22,548 nt of DNA, from the NCBI GenBank assembly GCA_002727275.1, contig PBWO01000049.1, positions 1-22,548 of the forward strand, in the 5' to 3' direction. The position numbers and the translations under genes are program-made. How positions within the stretch are numbered: the first letter of the stretch is position 1; the number at the start of each line of letters is the position of its first letter. Below, one piece after another: positions 8,224-18,400 of this stretch. Source of the DNA: Methanobacteriota archaeon. GTDB taxonomy: Archaea > Thermoplasmatota > Poseidoniia > Poseidoniales > Thalassarchaeaceae. The notes under the pieces are model-generated. The model searched no databases and was not told the DNA's origin. It worked only from the letters and a program-made list of their open reading frames with translations.

Positions 8224-8245
8224 GGCCGATAATACAGAAATTATC
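8224..8245 (-). promoter_or_regulatory. TTATCGGCC motif, fourth copy
   Basis: The minus strand reads GATAA, eight bases, then TTATCGGCC, so GATAA and TTATC also form an inverted repeat. It lies about 130 bp before the start of the PPC-like/TSP3 gene and just after the stop of the gene at 8268. A further TATA-like AATATATTC lies about 10 bp upstream of it. Confidence -1.
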
Positions 8246-8267
8246 AGAATATATTGTGAGGGATGAG

Positions 8268-11200
8268 TCACTCCTCAAGAATCCAGCTGTCATCTTCTTG
8301 ACGAATCCATGTACCACAGTCTTCTCCAACGTATCTCATAGGTTCAGTCTGGACATAATCCCCTCCATCGGGAAGATCCTCCCAACTATCCGCTCTGACT
8401 GTTAATTTTGAAGGAGGATTGTCTATGTCTTCGAACCCAGGAGGGGGCGGAGGAGGTGGTTTCTCACTAACTCTTATTGGCTCTACTTCGGTTTTTTGCT
8501 CAGGCAACCTTTCAGGTGTTTCGGCAGTCATAGTGGGCTGTTCGTTAGTAGCCTCCTCTGAATACTCAGTGTTTGTTGCTTCTTGGTATCGACTGTAGTC
8601 ATCATCGCGCCACAATTCTGTTGATGATTGGTCCTTCCTATTTTTCATCAATACTGCCGCACCAATAGCACCCAGTACTACGAAAAGCAAGATTCCGGTA
8701 ATTATTGGGTTGAGCTTCATATGATCAAAAATTGACAATGGATGGGCTCTATCTCCTAAGCCATCACCATTACGATCCTGCCATTCGCTAGAATCCTTTG
8801 GGAAAGCATCGTTTGGATCCCCCACTCCGTCCCCATCGTCATCGGCATCAATTAGGTCGCAAGTACCATCTCCGTCGGTGTCCTCGGGAACGGAAGAACT
8901 GGACAATTGAAGTGTCTGGCAAATTGATTCTACCGAATCGGTCCATCCATCATTGTCATCATCATCATCGGCATTATTCCCAATGCCATCATTGTCGAAG
9001 TCCTCATGTTCACTGGGATCAAGGGGGAATTTGTCGTTGATATCCAAAACCATGTCATTATCATCATCTGGATCCATGATGTCGCAAATACCGTCTGAAT
9101 CAGAGTCAGCAGGGAAGGAATTTGCATCCACAGGAGAGGAGCCGCAGTTGGGCTCAACTAGGTCTTCCCAACCATCTCCATCGTCATCCAAATCAGCGTT
9201 ATCGCCAATTCCATCCAGATCTAAATCGTCCCACTCGGATGCATCGAATTGGAACATATCATAGATATCTTCTACTCCATCACCATCGTCGTCCTGATCG
9301 ACTCTATCACAGATGTGGTCGCCATCATAGTCTATAGGTACAGATAATGAAGAAAACGAATCGGTCTGACAATCTATCTCATCAGAATCAGACCATCCAT
9401 CATTGTCGTCATCCAAATCAGCGTTATCCCCAATTCCATCTCCATCATTATCTCCCCACTCAGTTGAATCAAGCGGGAAGGGGTCTGATGAATCGAAAAC
9501 TGAGTCTCCATCGTCATCCATATCGGCATTATTTCCAATACCGTCTCCGTCTGTATCAATCCACTCATTGGGATTCAACGGAAAGTCATCAGTTATGTCT
9601 GCATAGCCATCATTGTCGTCATCTCCGTCAACTGCATTGCATGAGCCATCTTGATCGAGGTCGGCGGGAATAGAGTCTGCGTCAAGCGAATCTGAACCAC
9701 AAGTAGTCTCCGTCGAGTCGCTGAAGCCATCACCATCATCATCTAAGTCTGAATTATCACCAATTCCATCTCCATCAGTATCGGCCCATTCGCTGTCATC
9801 AAGGGGGAAGTCGTCAGAGGCATCTGGGTAGCCGTCTCCATCATCATCATCATCTACTAAATCGCAGATACCATCAGAATCAGTGTCAACTGGTTGACTG
9901 TTGTAGTTCAGTGGTTCGGTTCCGCACTGGTATTCATCCAAATCGGTCCAGCCGTCATTATCGTCGTCTTCATCTGAGTTGTCACCTACTCCGTCTCCAT
10001 CGGTGTCATCCCACTCTGTACTATCGAGAGGGAAACTATCGTTGGCGTCATCATACCCATCCCCATCATCATCATCATCGAGAATATCGCAAATGCCATC
10101 CCCATCAGTATCTGTTGGAACACTGGCTGGATCATCTGGGTCAGACTGACATGCAGTCTCGTTATCGTCCCAATGGCCATCCCCATCAGAATCAAGATGG
10201 AAAATCCAGATTGTGATATTGTAGTTCCCTTGGCCTGAGACTGCATAAACCTCTAACAAAACTGAGCCGCCTCCTACATACGTGCCATTAGATGTTACAG
10301 ATTCAGGGCTGTAGAATGTTGATGATGTATCGATTATGTTGTTTGAGGGATTAGGCAATCCAGCAAGTGTGAAATCGAGATTCATTGATGAGTCATCGAA
10401 GCTAAGAGATGCAGAAATGCCATGATTAGTCGGAACTGCAGTTGAATATTCGTCTAGCGCATCTCCGTCATCAGAGGCCCAGCCACTGAAGTAGGTCTGT
10501 CCGATTGATGAATTGATTACAGTAGGATTATTGTAGTCGTTTGAGGCATCATCACCAGTGCCCGCATCGTTCTGATTATAGATAGGGCTCGATGACAAGT
10601 TGTCAAAAGTAATGTTCAGTAAATAATCTCCCGAGCCAGAATATGCAACCACTGCGATATTGTAGGTTATTCCGCCTGAGCTATTGTATGGCCCTAGAGA
10701 TTCGGGTTTGCTGAACCAACTATAGACTAGTAGTGAGCCGTTTGCATCATACAATTCTAAGTCTAAGTCTGGACTAAGGGAAGATCCGTTCCAGTCTAGT
10801 GAAAGAGCGAAACCATGTTGCGGCGGAATCGTGATTCTGTAGAAATCATAATCATCCGATACGGAGTTTACATCTCCCCAGAATGTTTGGTTGACTGCTG
10901 ACAAATTCATCGCTGTTGAATAGGTGTTGCCAGCATCGTAACCCCTGCCTGCATCGTGAAGGTTCGTGGAGTTGTTACCTCCTCCGCCTCCTCCGCCACC
11001 AGTTGAGGTAGAGAAGATATTGATTATCAGGGCATACTGACCGTCACCATCCCATTGGTCTACGTTGAGGTAAACTGTGGTGCCCCCAACGTTGGTACTA
11101 TTGGAAGACACAGCGTCATAGCCGGTGGTATTGAGGCTCGAATTGAGAGTGGATCCCGTTGAACTGTATAGGAACAAATCAAAATCGCATGGAGGAGATG

Positions 11201-11513
11201 TGGCATTATAGCAAGTCGAGCTGGATCCTGATCCGTTAGATCCGGAAAATCCTGGTGAGATTAACTCGGCATAGATGCCGGTGTTGTTTGGCATAGAGAT
11301 TGAGTAGTAGTCATTCTCATCGGCCAAATTAGTCAGATTTCCATAGTATGTCGCATTGACCGCACTCAAGGAATATGCTGTTGAGGTAGAGTTACCGACA
11401 TCGCCACCACTTCCGGCATCATTCGCGAGCACAACACCTGAGATACAGGAAATGATAACGAGTGCCGTAATCGTCGATGCAGCACTACGGCTGGTCATGC
11501 AACTAAGGGGCAT
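8268..11513 (-). CDS. Secreted PPC-like/TSP3-repeat membrane-anchored protein with Pro-rich tail
   Basis: 1081 residues from ATG 11513. A GTG at 11537 and an ATG at 11498 are alternatives; all keep the signal peptide STITALVIISCISGVVLA, with likely cleavage before NDAGSG. Numbering from the GTG, three PPC-like modules (about 40-180, 193-312, 322-446) each open with a DAGxGxDAG-type header (HDAGRGYDAG, NDAGTGDDAS) and carry many N-x-S/T sequons. A run of eight Gly separates modules 1 and 2. TSP3 repeats fill about 447-930, followed by a transmembrane helix at 943-965 (ITGILLFVVLGAIGAAVLM). The tail of about 120 residues includes seven consecutive prolines (1027-1033) and ends in a Trp/acidic segment, WIRQEDDSW. 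It looks like a shorter paralogue of the neighbouring 1660-residue protein, sharing the juxtamembrane DGxGD...PLxxxD. The role is unknown; adhesion or an S-layer-associated stalk is inferred. Confidence -1.
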   Translation of the reverse strand: MPLSCMTSRSAASTITALVIISCISGVVLANDAGSGGDVGNSTSTAYSLSAVNATYYGNLTNLADENDYYSISMPNNTGIYAELISPGFSGSNGSGSSSTCYNATSPPCDFDLFLYSSTGSTLNSSLNTTGYDAVSSNSTNVGGTTVYLNVDQWDGDGQYALIINIFSTSTGGGGGGGGNNSTNLHDAGRGYDAGNTYSTAMNLSAVNQTFWGDVNSVSDDYDFYRITIPPQHGFALSLDWNGSSLSPDLDLELYDANGSLLVYSWFSKPESLGPYNSSGGITYNIAVVAYSGSGDYLLNITFDNLSSSPIYNQNDAGTGDDASNDYNNPTVINSSIGQTYFSGWASDDGDALDEYSTAVPTNHGISASLSFDDSSMNLDFTLAGLPNPSNNIIDTSSTFYSPESVTSNGTYVGGGSVLLEVYAVSGQGNYNITIWIFHLDSDGDGHWDDNETACQSDPDDPASVPTDTDGDGICDILDDDDDGDGYDDANDSFPLDSTEWDDTDGDGVGDNSDEDDDNDGWTDLDEYQCGTEPLNYNSQPVDTDSDGICDLVDDDDDGDGYPDASDDFPLDDSEWADTDGDGIGDNSDLDDDGDGFSDSTETTCGSDSLDADSIPADLDQDGSCNAVDGDDDNDGYADITDDFPLNPNEWIDTDGDGIGNNADMDDDGDSVFDSSDPFPLDSTEWGDNDGDGIGDNADLDDDNDGWSDSDEIDCQTDSFSSLSVPIDYDGDHICDRVDQDDDGDGVEDIYDMFQFDASEWDDLDLDGIGDNADLDDDGDGWEDLVEPNCGSSPVDANSFPADSDSDGICDIMDPDDDNDMVLDINDKFPLDPSEHEDFDNDGIGNNADDDDDNDGWTDSVESICQTLQLSSSSVPEDTDGDGTCDLIDADDDGDGVGDPNDAFPKDSSEWQDRNGDGLGDRAHPLSIFDHMKLNPIITGILLFVVLGAIGAAVLMKNRKDQSSTELWRDDDYSRYQEATNTEYSEEATNEQPTMTAETPERLPEQKTEVEPIRVSEKPPPPPPPGFEDIDNPPSKLTVRADSWEDLPDGGDYVQTEPMRYVGEDCGTWIRQEDDSWILEE
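8748..10199 (-). repeat. TSP3-coding repeat array (shorter protein)
   Basis: About 480 residues of Asp-rich calcium-binding repeats, with composite units of about 75-80 residues like those in the adjacent larger protein (ETACQSDPDDPASVP, DTDGDGICD, DSFPLDSTEW, DTDGDGVGDN). At the DNA level the plus strand shows recurring CCATCATCGTC-like blocks. This accounts for the many His/Arg-rich spurious frames on the opposite strand. Confidence -1.
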
Positions 11514-11544
11514 GCGTGTATGCTTGAACTTTGGCACTACTCGT

Positions 11545-11561
11545 GGTGCGAAAAAAGCACC
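11545..11561 (-). terminator. Oligo-T hairpin after the 3-hydroxyacyl-CoA dehydrogenase gene
   Basis: On the minus strand GGTGC-TTTTTTC-GCACC lies 20 bp past the dehydrogenase stop codon and 32-47 bp before the ATG starts of the next gene (8 bp before its alternative GTG). Archaeal RNA polymerase terminates at oligo-T runs, so the TTTTTT could end the upstream transcript. The T run is in the loop rather than after the stem, so this is tentative. Confidence -1.
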
Positions 11562-11580
11562 TTACCAGTGTACCAAATCA

Positions 11581-12429
11581 TCAGTAAGTGTAGAATCCTT
11601 CGCCGCTCTTTCGGCCCAGTTTTTGCTGTTCTACCATTTCCATTAGAAGTGGTGCAGGGGCATATTTGTCATCTTCGAGTCCCTCTTGGAGGACATTCAT
11701 GATGTGTAGGATGGTGTCAAGGCCAATTAGATCTGCTAGAGCTAGAGGGCCTATCGGATGATTCATTCCGAGTTTCATTATCCCATCTATTGCTTCTGGC
11801 TCTGCCACTCCCTCCTGGAGTGTCAAAATTGCTTCGTTTATCATTGGGCACAGAATTCTATTGCTGACGAAACCGGGGGAATCGTTGCACGATAATGCAG
11901 TCTTACCCATCCTCTCAGCTGCCTTTACTACGGCTGTATTGACCTCTTCGGTGGTCTTTGAGCCGTTAATTATCTCGACGAGTTTCATTATCGGCACGGG
12001 ATTCATGAAATGCATTCCTATTACTCTCTCGGGCCTATTTGTCGAAGCTGCGATTTCATCGATACTGATGCTCGAAGTATTGCTTGCTAGAATTGCTTCC
12101 TGCTTACAAATTGCGTCTAACTCTTCAAAGGTGGAGAATTTGATTTCCGGAATCTCCGGTATTGCTTCGATTACTAGATCGCTTTCAGATGCTGATTCCT
12201 TAGATGTTGACACGCGCACGCGCGCGAGGGCTGCATCGGCTTCTTCTTGGCTCATCCTCTCTTTACTAACCAACTTGGAAAGTGAAGATTCGATTGCAGA
12301 CATACCTCTATCTACATACGATTGCTCGATATCTATCATCATCACATTATAGCCTGCACAAGCCGCAACTTGCGCTATCCCATTGCCCATCTGACCGGCA
12401 CCTAAGACAGTAATGCTGCTGATTTCCAT
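11581..12429 (-). CDS. hbd: 3-hydroxyacyl-CoA (3-hydroxybutyryl-CoA) dehydrogenase
   Basis: 282 residues from ATG 12429, the normal length for the single-domain family. A TTG 39 nt upstream would overlap the preceding gene and add 13 residues ahead of the Rossmann fold, so it was rejected. The N-terminal NAD-binding motif is GAGQMG (10-15). The catalytic His-Glu pair is visible as H140 in GMHFMNPVP and E152 in KLVEII, 12 apart as in known enzymes, with substrate Asn190 in GFVSNR and Ser in NTSSIS. The C-terminal domain contains NHPIGPLALADLIGLD. It oxidises (S)-3-hydroxyacyl-CoA to 3-oxoacyl-CoA with NAD in beta-oxidation or the reverse, in the cytoplasm. It begins 32 bp after the subtilase stop on the same strand, so cotranscription is possible. 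The isovaleryl-CoA-dehydrogenase-like gene lies on the other side of the subtilase. Preferred chain length cannot be read from the sequence. Confidence -1.
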   Translation of the reverse strand: MEISSITVLGAGQMGNGIAQVAACAGYNVMMIDIEQSYVDRGMSAIESSLSKLVSKERMSQEEADAALARVRVSTSKESASESDLVIEAIPEIPEIKFSTFEELDAICKQEAILASNTSSISIDEIAASTNRPERVIGMHFMNPVPIMKLVEIINGSKTTEEVNTAVVKAAERMGKTALSCNDSPGFVSNRILCPMINEAILTLQEGVAEPEAIDGIMKLGMNHPIGPLALADLIGLDTILHIMNVLQEGLEDDKYAPAPLLMEMVEQQKLGRKSGEGFYTY

Positions 12430-12460
12430 GGCGTTACGAAAAGGGACAGTGGCATGAGCC

Positions 12461-15400
12461 TTACTCAAACGGCTCTTCAGACTCTTCCACCGGAGATTCT
12501 ACCTCGGACAGTATCTCTTCGATGTCTGGTCCTTGCTGGAGCAACCTATCGGCTCTGGCCCGTCTTCTTCTAATAACGACAGTTGGAACGGTTACTAGTA
12601 GTATTACTACGATGGAGGCCAAAGAAAACCACCATAACATCGGCCCAGAAGATCTGGCATCGTCAAGTGCCCAGTCAATCCAATTCTGCTCCAAAACTTC
12701 TATTGTTGCTGAGTTCTCATTATTTGCTGAATCAGAAGTAAGTGCATCGATAATATGGGTGCCGGGAGTTTCAGGGATTTCGATTTCTACCTCGTAAACT
12801 CCTTCAGCATTGCAGTTGAATTCTATTGACTCAGCCTCACTCCAAATCATCACAGGGGCATTTGGTTCACAGGTTCCGGAAATCACCCTTCGAGTCTCCA
12901 AAGTTGAAGTCCTGTTCACCACTTCTTCCATAGTCAATACAGGAGGCATTGTATCTCGAACTATCGACAAAGTGTAATTGTCGAAGTGGTCTAACGCTTC
13001 AATTTCGATAATAAATTGGTTATCGCCCTCTTGCAGATCAAAATTCAGTGTTACAATCTGAGCCCCCGGAGTAATCAAATTTCTATCTTCTGAGTCGGAC
13101 CGCCTCCACCAGATTTCTTGATCTGGTCCTCTCTGCAATATAGCTTCAACTTCGTCAATTGCCATTATTCCGCCATCCCAATTAGCTGAGACGTGTGTCG
13201 AATAAATCGAAGGATCGAGAATTATCTCTCTACATTCCTCAAACCGATTGTCATTCTCTTGCGGCTCTGTCATATCGACAGCTACTAGACAGACTAAATG
13301 CAACCCCGTACGATTTAGTTCGAATAGTGCTCCACCTGTTATCGATGTACGCTCACTAATTGTGACGTCGTCGATTGTGAAGGTGACGTGTACCTCCTCA
13401 CTGGCAATCCAAGACAGCCCCTGTCTGTGGTCGAAGAAGGCAGATTCAGTACCTGGACTAATTGACCAGTCAACAACGGGAACTGTACTATCGAAGTAAA
13501 TTAGCCAAGTCTGGGTGGCGGAGTTTTCTGCCCAGTCGGTCAACTCCAAACTGATCATGTAATCGCCATCTGGCAATCCACTGGTGTTAATGCTGTATTG
13601 AGCAGCCTCGGAGGATTGTCCAGGAACATCTTGCAGATTTGCCTGTGGAATCATCTGTTTCGTTTCACATTCATTGATTTCATGAGGAGTACGCAGTGAA
13701 AATATGTGAAAGCACCACTCTTGGACATCAACTGGTATTATGGCTGTCAATACTCCTTCTGTTAGATTGACTGGGTTGGCTATGGCAGTTGAGTCGTATT
13801 GATAGCCCGCCTGATCGGTCAAATCAACAAATTGTGCTGACGGAGGTGTTGGGTCGTAAATAACTGAGAAATCTCGAGAAAATGAGTTTCCGGCTGCATC
13901 GGTAACAACGATGTCGAACACACTATTGCTGTGAACATAGTAGAATGTTGAGTCTTGATTCTGCCTCGGCTCAGCCTCAGTTAATTGGATTGTAATCTCA
14001 GCAGATCCGGATTCATCTAGGAACACAGGAGTTCCCGAATGAGTGACGCTGGCCCCTGATTCAGAATGTATCGAAAACGTGAGGTACTCTTGATTGGTAA
14101 TCCAAGGAATATCAGACAGTGCTAATGCGGGAGCGGTTACGTCGTAAGACACTGCTATTTGGGCCTGTGAAGAATAATTCGACAGGTCCGTTACAGAGGC
14201 AGTGTACCGGTGCCACTGCTCCACTTCAGGCAAAGTCGAGTTAATCCAGACCTCTCTGAAACTTACATTTTCAGGGATTGCAAAGTGATTGCCGCTGTTC
14301 CAGAGATCAGTTAGGTTATGATACTCCATTTCAGTGTCTATTGCTTCGACAATATCTGCTTCTGGCACTCTGGTGTTGTTATCTGCTGGCTCCCAGTTAA
14401 GATCATCCAAACGGAAACCAATACCAGTATCCAAGGCATGAATCTGTATCGGAACTGCTGTATTTGTCTCGGTTAAGTCATCTGGTTGAACGAATGTAAT
14501 CTCAGGATCTAATTCTACGAGTTCGTAAGTATATGGAAGAGTTAGACTGATTCCTCCATTGACTACTACTTCGATATGTCCTGACCATACTCCCGAATGC
14601 GCCGGGCGGATATAGGACAAATTTACTTGGAAGGCTGCAGATGGGACTTGTCCTGCCAGAGTTTGGCTACCATTAGGCCAGATGGCAGAAATCTCTGAGT
14701 CAGAAAGAGTGAAGTTGTCAGTTATGAATAGTTGATCGCCCCCTACAACTTCGACATCAATCCAAAATTGGACGCTTCCGGAGGGCACAGAATATCCTTG
14801 CACTGCAACTGAGTAGAATCCGTCTTCGGGATCGGTGATTCTAATACTCTCGGATGAGGATGAGGAAGTAGAGCGAGCAATTTCCTCTCCGGATGAGAAA
14901 GTGCCGTCGCCGTCAGAGTCTCTGAACAAGAAGAGGTCCAAATCAGCGTCGTCATTAGAATTCATTCTGATATCTATCTCTGTTGAGTTCTCAATGGTCA
15001 TATTGTGCCACCAAGAAGCGGACATCTTGTCACCTGCATTATCTTGGTATGCAGTCTCGTTTTCGTAGTAAGCTGGTTGACTCCACCCATAGGAAGATAC
15101 TGACTCAACGCTAAGTGGCACAGTAGAGACTACGTGTACGGAATCCTGACCGCTACCCTCGGACCAATCTGTTACGACTTTCTGGAAACCTGATTCCTCA
15201 GCGGCAATATATCCCACTGATACATTGAGCGGATTATCGTTAGTAGAGACTCCATGTAAAGCGGTGTGCAAGACAAGTTGGTGGACCCCTTCCTCTGCGG
15301 GAACGGCAAACATCTCTCGAGACGTATCAGTGAATGTCCCCCAGTTATGCGAGCCACTTCCAGCATAATTGTTAGTTGAGCGTGACTCGATGTAGAAAGT

Positions 15401-18400
15401 TGAGTCGCCATATGCATCTGGGTCGTCTTCAGCGTAACCGTGGGGAGTTTCGGATAGCCAAAGAACGTCTATGTCAGTGTAGATATTTTCGTAAAATGTT
15501 GAGTTGTGGTCTCCTTCTATTCCTTGTACTGTATCTGACCAATCGACGTCCAAAATTGCAGTACCTCCAGTATCCCATTCTGCTGGCCAGTCGACAGTAA
15601 GGAATCTCCAGTCGCCACTCTCGGCCCTCCAGTCCCAACGAGTGGCTCCACTAATCCAACTCTCATCGTACAAGGTCTGATTAGACACATTGCCATCCAA
15701 TGGCTTTGGTGTCAAGGTAAACGGTCCAGACCACGGCACGTTTGTCACTATTGGCAAAGTCCAATTCCACATTGGCAAAAGACTCGGAGCTCCGGTCTGG
15801 TTGAGCTCATAGGTTTCGATGAGAACGCCGTGCTGATGGATCCCTGATTCAGCATCCATGGGAACTGAAACTGTGATTTCAATTGTCTCTGCGCCGTTAG
15901 CTTGGATTATGGTCGGAGAAGGGACTGTGATCCAATCGTCATTCAGACTACCGAATGCAGTCCAATCAATCTCAATTCTCACTGGTTCGTCAGAGTCGTC
16001 ACAATTGTAGTTCCACACTCCGAGCAGAAGTCCATCTCTGGCATCTTCGAACGGAAGCCCGACTCTGACTTCTGCATTGGGACCCTTCTTCCACCAATAT
16101 GTTACCTGTTCGAGTTCGCTAGATTCAGTCCATTCGCCCGAAGGCATGACATGGAATTCGGGAGTTTCGGAATGAGTGATATAAGTGCCATCGCCATCGA
16201 AATCCGTCCATCTGAATACCTCGAGATAGACTCGTTCCTCGGCAGACCTATCCTGATTGCCATCAAAGGCAGAGTACTCAATAGTAGCGCGTGCTCTTAG
16301 TTGAGTAGTTTGGGATGGTAATTGTATGCTAGAATTATTTGTAATGTGCAGTGGAATTAGCAGATGTGGTCTGCTGGAACTGTAATCTAAGCATTCTGAG
16401 TTAGTGTGAGTATAGTTGCCCCAAGCAGGACTATCGTCGCAATCGGCAGTAGAATTCTCAGGGCAATCTATCTCAGACCTACTTTGCCAAATATGACGAT
16501 TGTGTTCCAGTGGTTTGTGAGTCGTGGGAGTGAAACTCAACATCATTGGGCTCTGTGCGTAGTTGAAGAATTCCAAGTCAAAGTCTTGAGATTCGCCCTG
16601 ATGCATGAGATTGATGTTAGCATCTCTATGCTTACCTTGGTAGGTTCCGCTATTCCATTGAGCCGGACTAGCCCACCACGTGCCATTGTCCCCTTCTATG
16701 GTCGCTATGGCTCTCGATGCATTGAACCAGCCCCCACCCTGAATCAAAGGTTCATATCCCCTATCGTCGGAAGTCGATAGAACGAAGTCTCTGAACTCCT
16801 GAGAACCGGGATAGTCACCAAGATTCTCTTGCCATGCTTCAGCGACTAAGGCCATCAGACCGGCTGCAATTGGAGTAGCGAGACTGGTTCCCCCCCAAGA
16901 ACTCCAAGCTGAGTTTGCATCGTTATACGAATTGAGTGGTCTATCTCCTGTAGCGGACCAACCTACAGATACAATGTCTGGATCCATCCTTCCAACTACA
17001 TTTGGACCTCTGTTTGACCATGGCGCACTCTGGCCCCATGAGTCACTAGAGCGACTGCTGAATGCCCCTACTGAGAATATTCCGTGAGCCGCTCCGGGAA
17101 CCTTTGCTGTGCCGAAGCCGTGCCCACCATTACCGATTGCAACGGAGTATGATGCATTGTCATTGTATATTCTCGTTAGCCAGTCTAGATACAATGAGTA
17201 ACCATCAGCTCCAGCTTCGTCGACTGACGAATACCCGAAAGAGAATGAGCCAATATGGGGCTGGTCTCCTTGTGTCTGAGGCTCTCCATCGTATCCCTCG
17301 GCAATAAATCTCCATCCATCCAAGGCATGGCCGCCGGAGTAGTGATTGCCAATAGAAGAGATAGTAGAGTTTGGCGCCATGCCTAGGACCTTACCATCGC
17401 TAATTACTCCCTGGGCAGCAACTGCACTAGCACATAGGGTCCCGTGACTACCCGATTCTAACATGAATAGTGTTAGGTTACCAGGCCCTGGAATTCTGTT
17501 ATTGTAACCATGACGAGGGGCGTAAATTTCTGAGTAAGGCACTCCATTGAAACCATCGGCTACCCAATAAACAAGGCCTCCTGAAATATCCCACAGACCA
17601 TCGCCATTGGTGTCCAGTCCGGCTGTTTCCTCGCCGGGCCTCATCGGTACGTCATTATGGAATTCACCATCACGATTTATGTCGGGATAGACTGTCTCAT
17701 ACAAGCCAGAAATCCTGTCATCGACGACAAGGATTGGTACGTCACCACCAGCTTTGCTCCTCAATGTTGAGTCGGGGTGTTCCCCTAGATGATATTCTCC
17801 CGATAATGAGGCGTTGACTCCCGTGACATTGTAACCAGAAATGTCTAGAATTCCATCTGTGTTGTTGTCGTAATCTATTGTTGAAGTGTCCGCATACCAA
17901 GTAGACCTAGATGGGTATGCATCACCATCAACTAGCCAGTAATACATGCTGTTGTGATCAAACATCAATGGCCAGCCGTGATATGGTGACATCGAATCTA
18001 GAACTCTAGCCTGTGTCCCATTCAAGTCTGGATGAGCGAAGTCCACGCCTGTGTCGGCAACTGCAATTACCATCCCTTCGCCAGTATAGCCTCTTTCCCA
18101 AGCGTCGTTAGCACCGTGAATTTCTCCACTCCGGACAGATTCGGGGTTAACATCAGGAGGAGTCTCGAATGGCGTAATCTCGTAAGGCTCTGGAGAATTC
18201 TGAGCGTCTAGAATTGCAATTACCCCTGGAACTCCAGATAGTTTATCGAAAATTGATGATTTCATCCAGAAGGTTCTGTGATCAATTGCTCCGTCAGTCG
18301 AGTCGAGTGCTACCAATCTCTCGCCCGAACTCGCCGGTTTCTGAGCCTCTATAGCCCCGTTGTCATGCTGCCATTGATTCAAAGTAGCTAGAGAGCGAGT

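Noticed and set aside
12212..12226. Alternating ACGCGCACGCGCGCG run considered as a structural element
   Set aside because: It lies inside the dehydrogenase gene and is explained by coding for Ala-Arg-Val-Arg-Val.
11861..12352. 163-codon plus-strand open frame
   Set aside because: It is wholly antisense to the dehydrogenase gene, whose motifs are intact.
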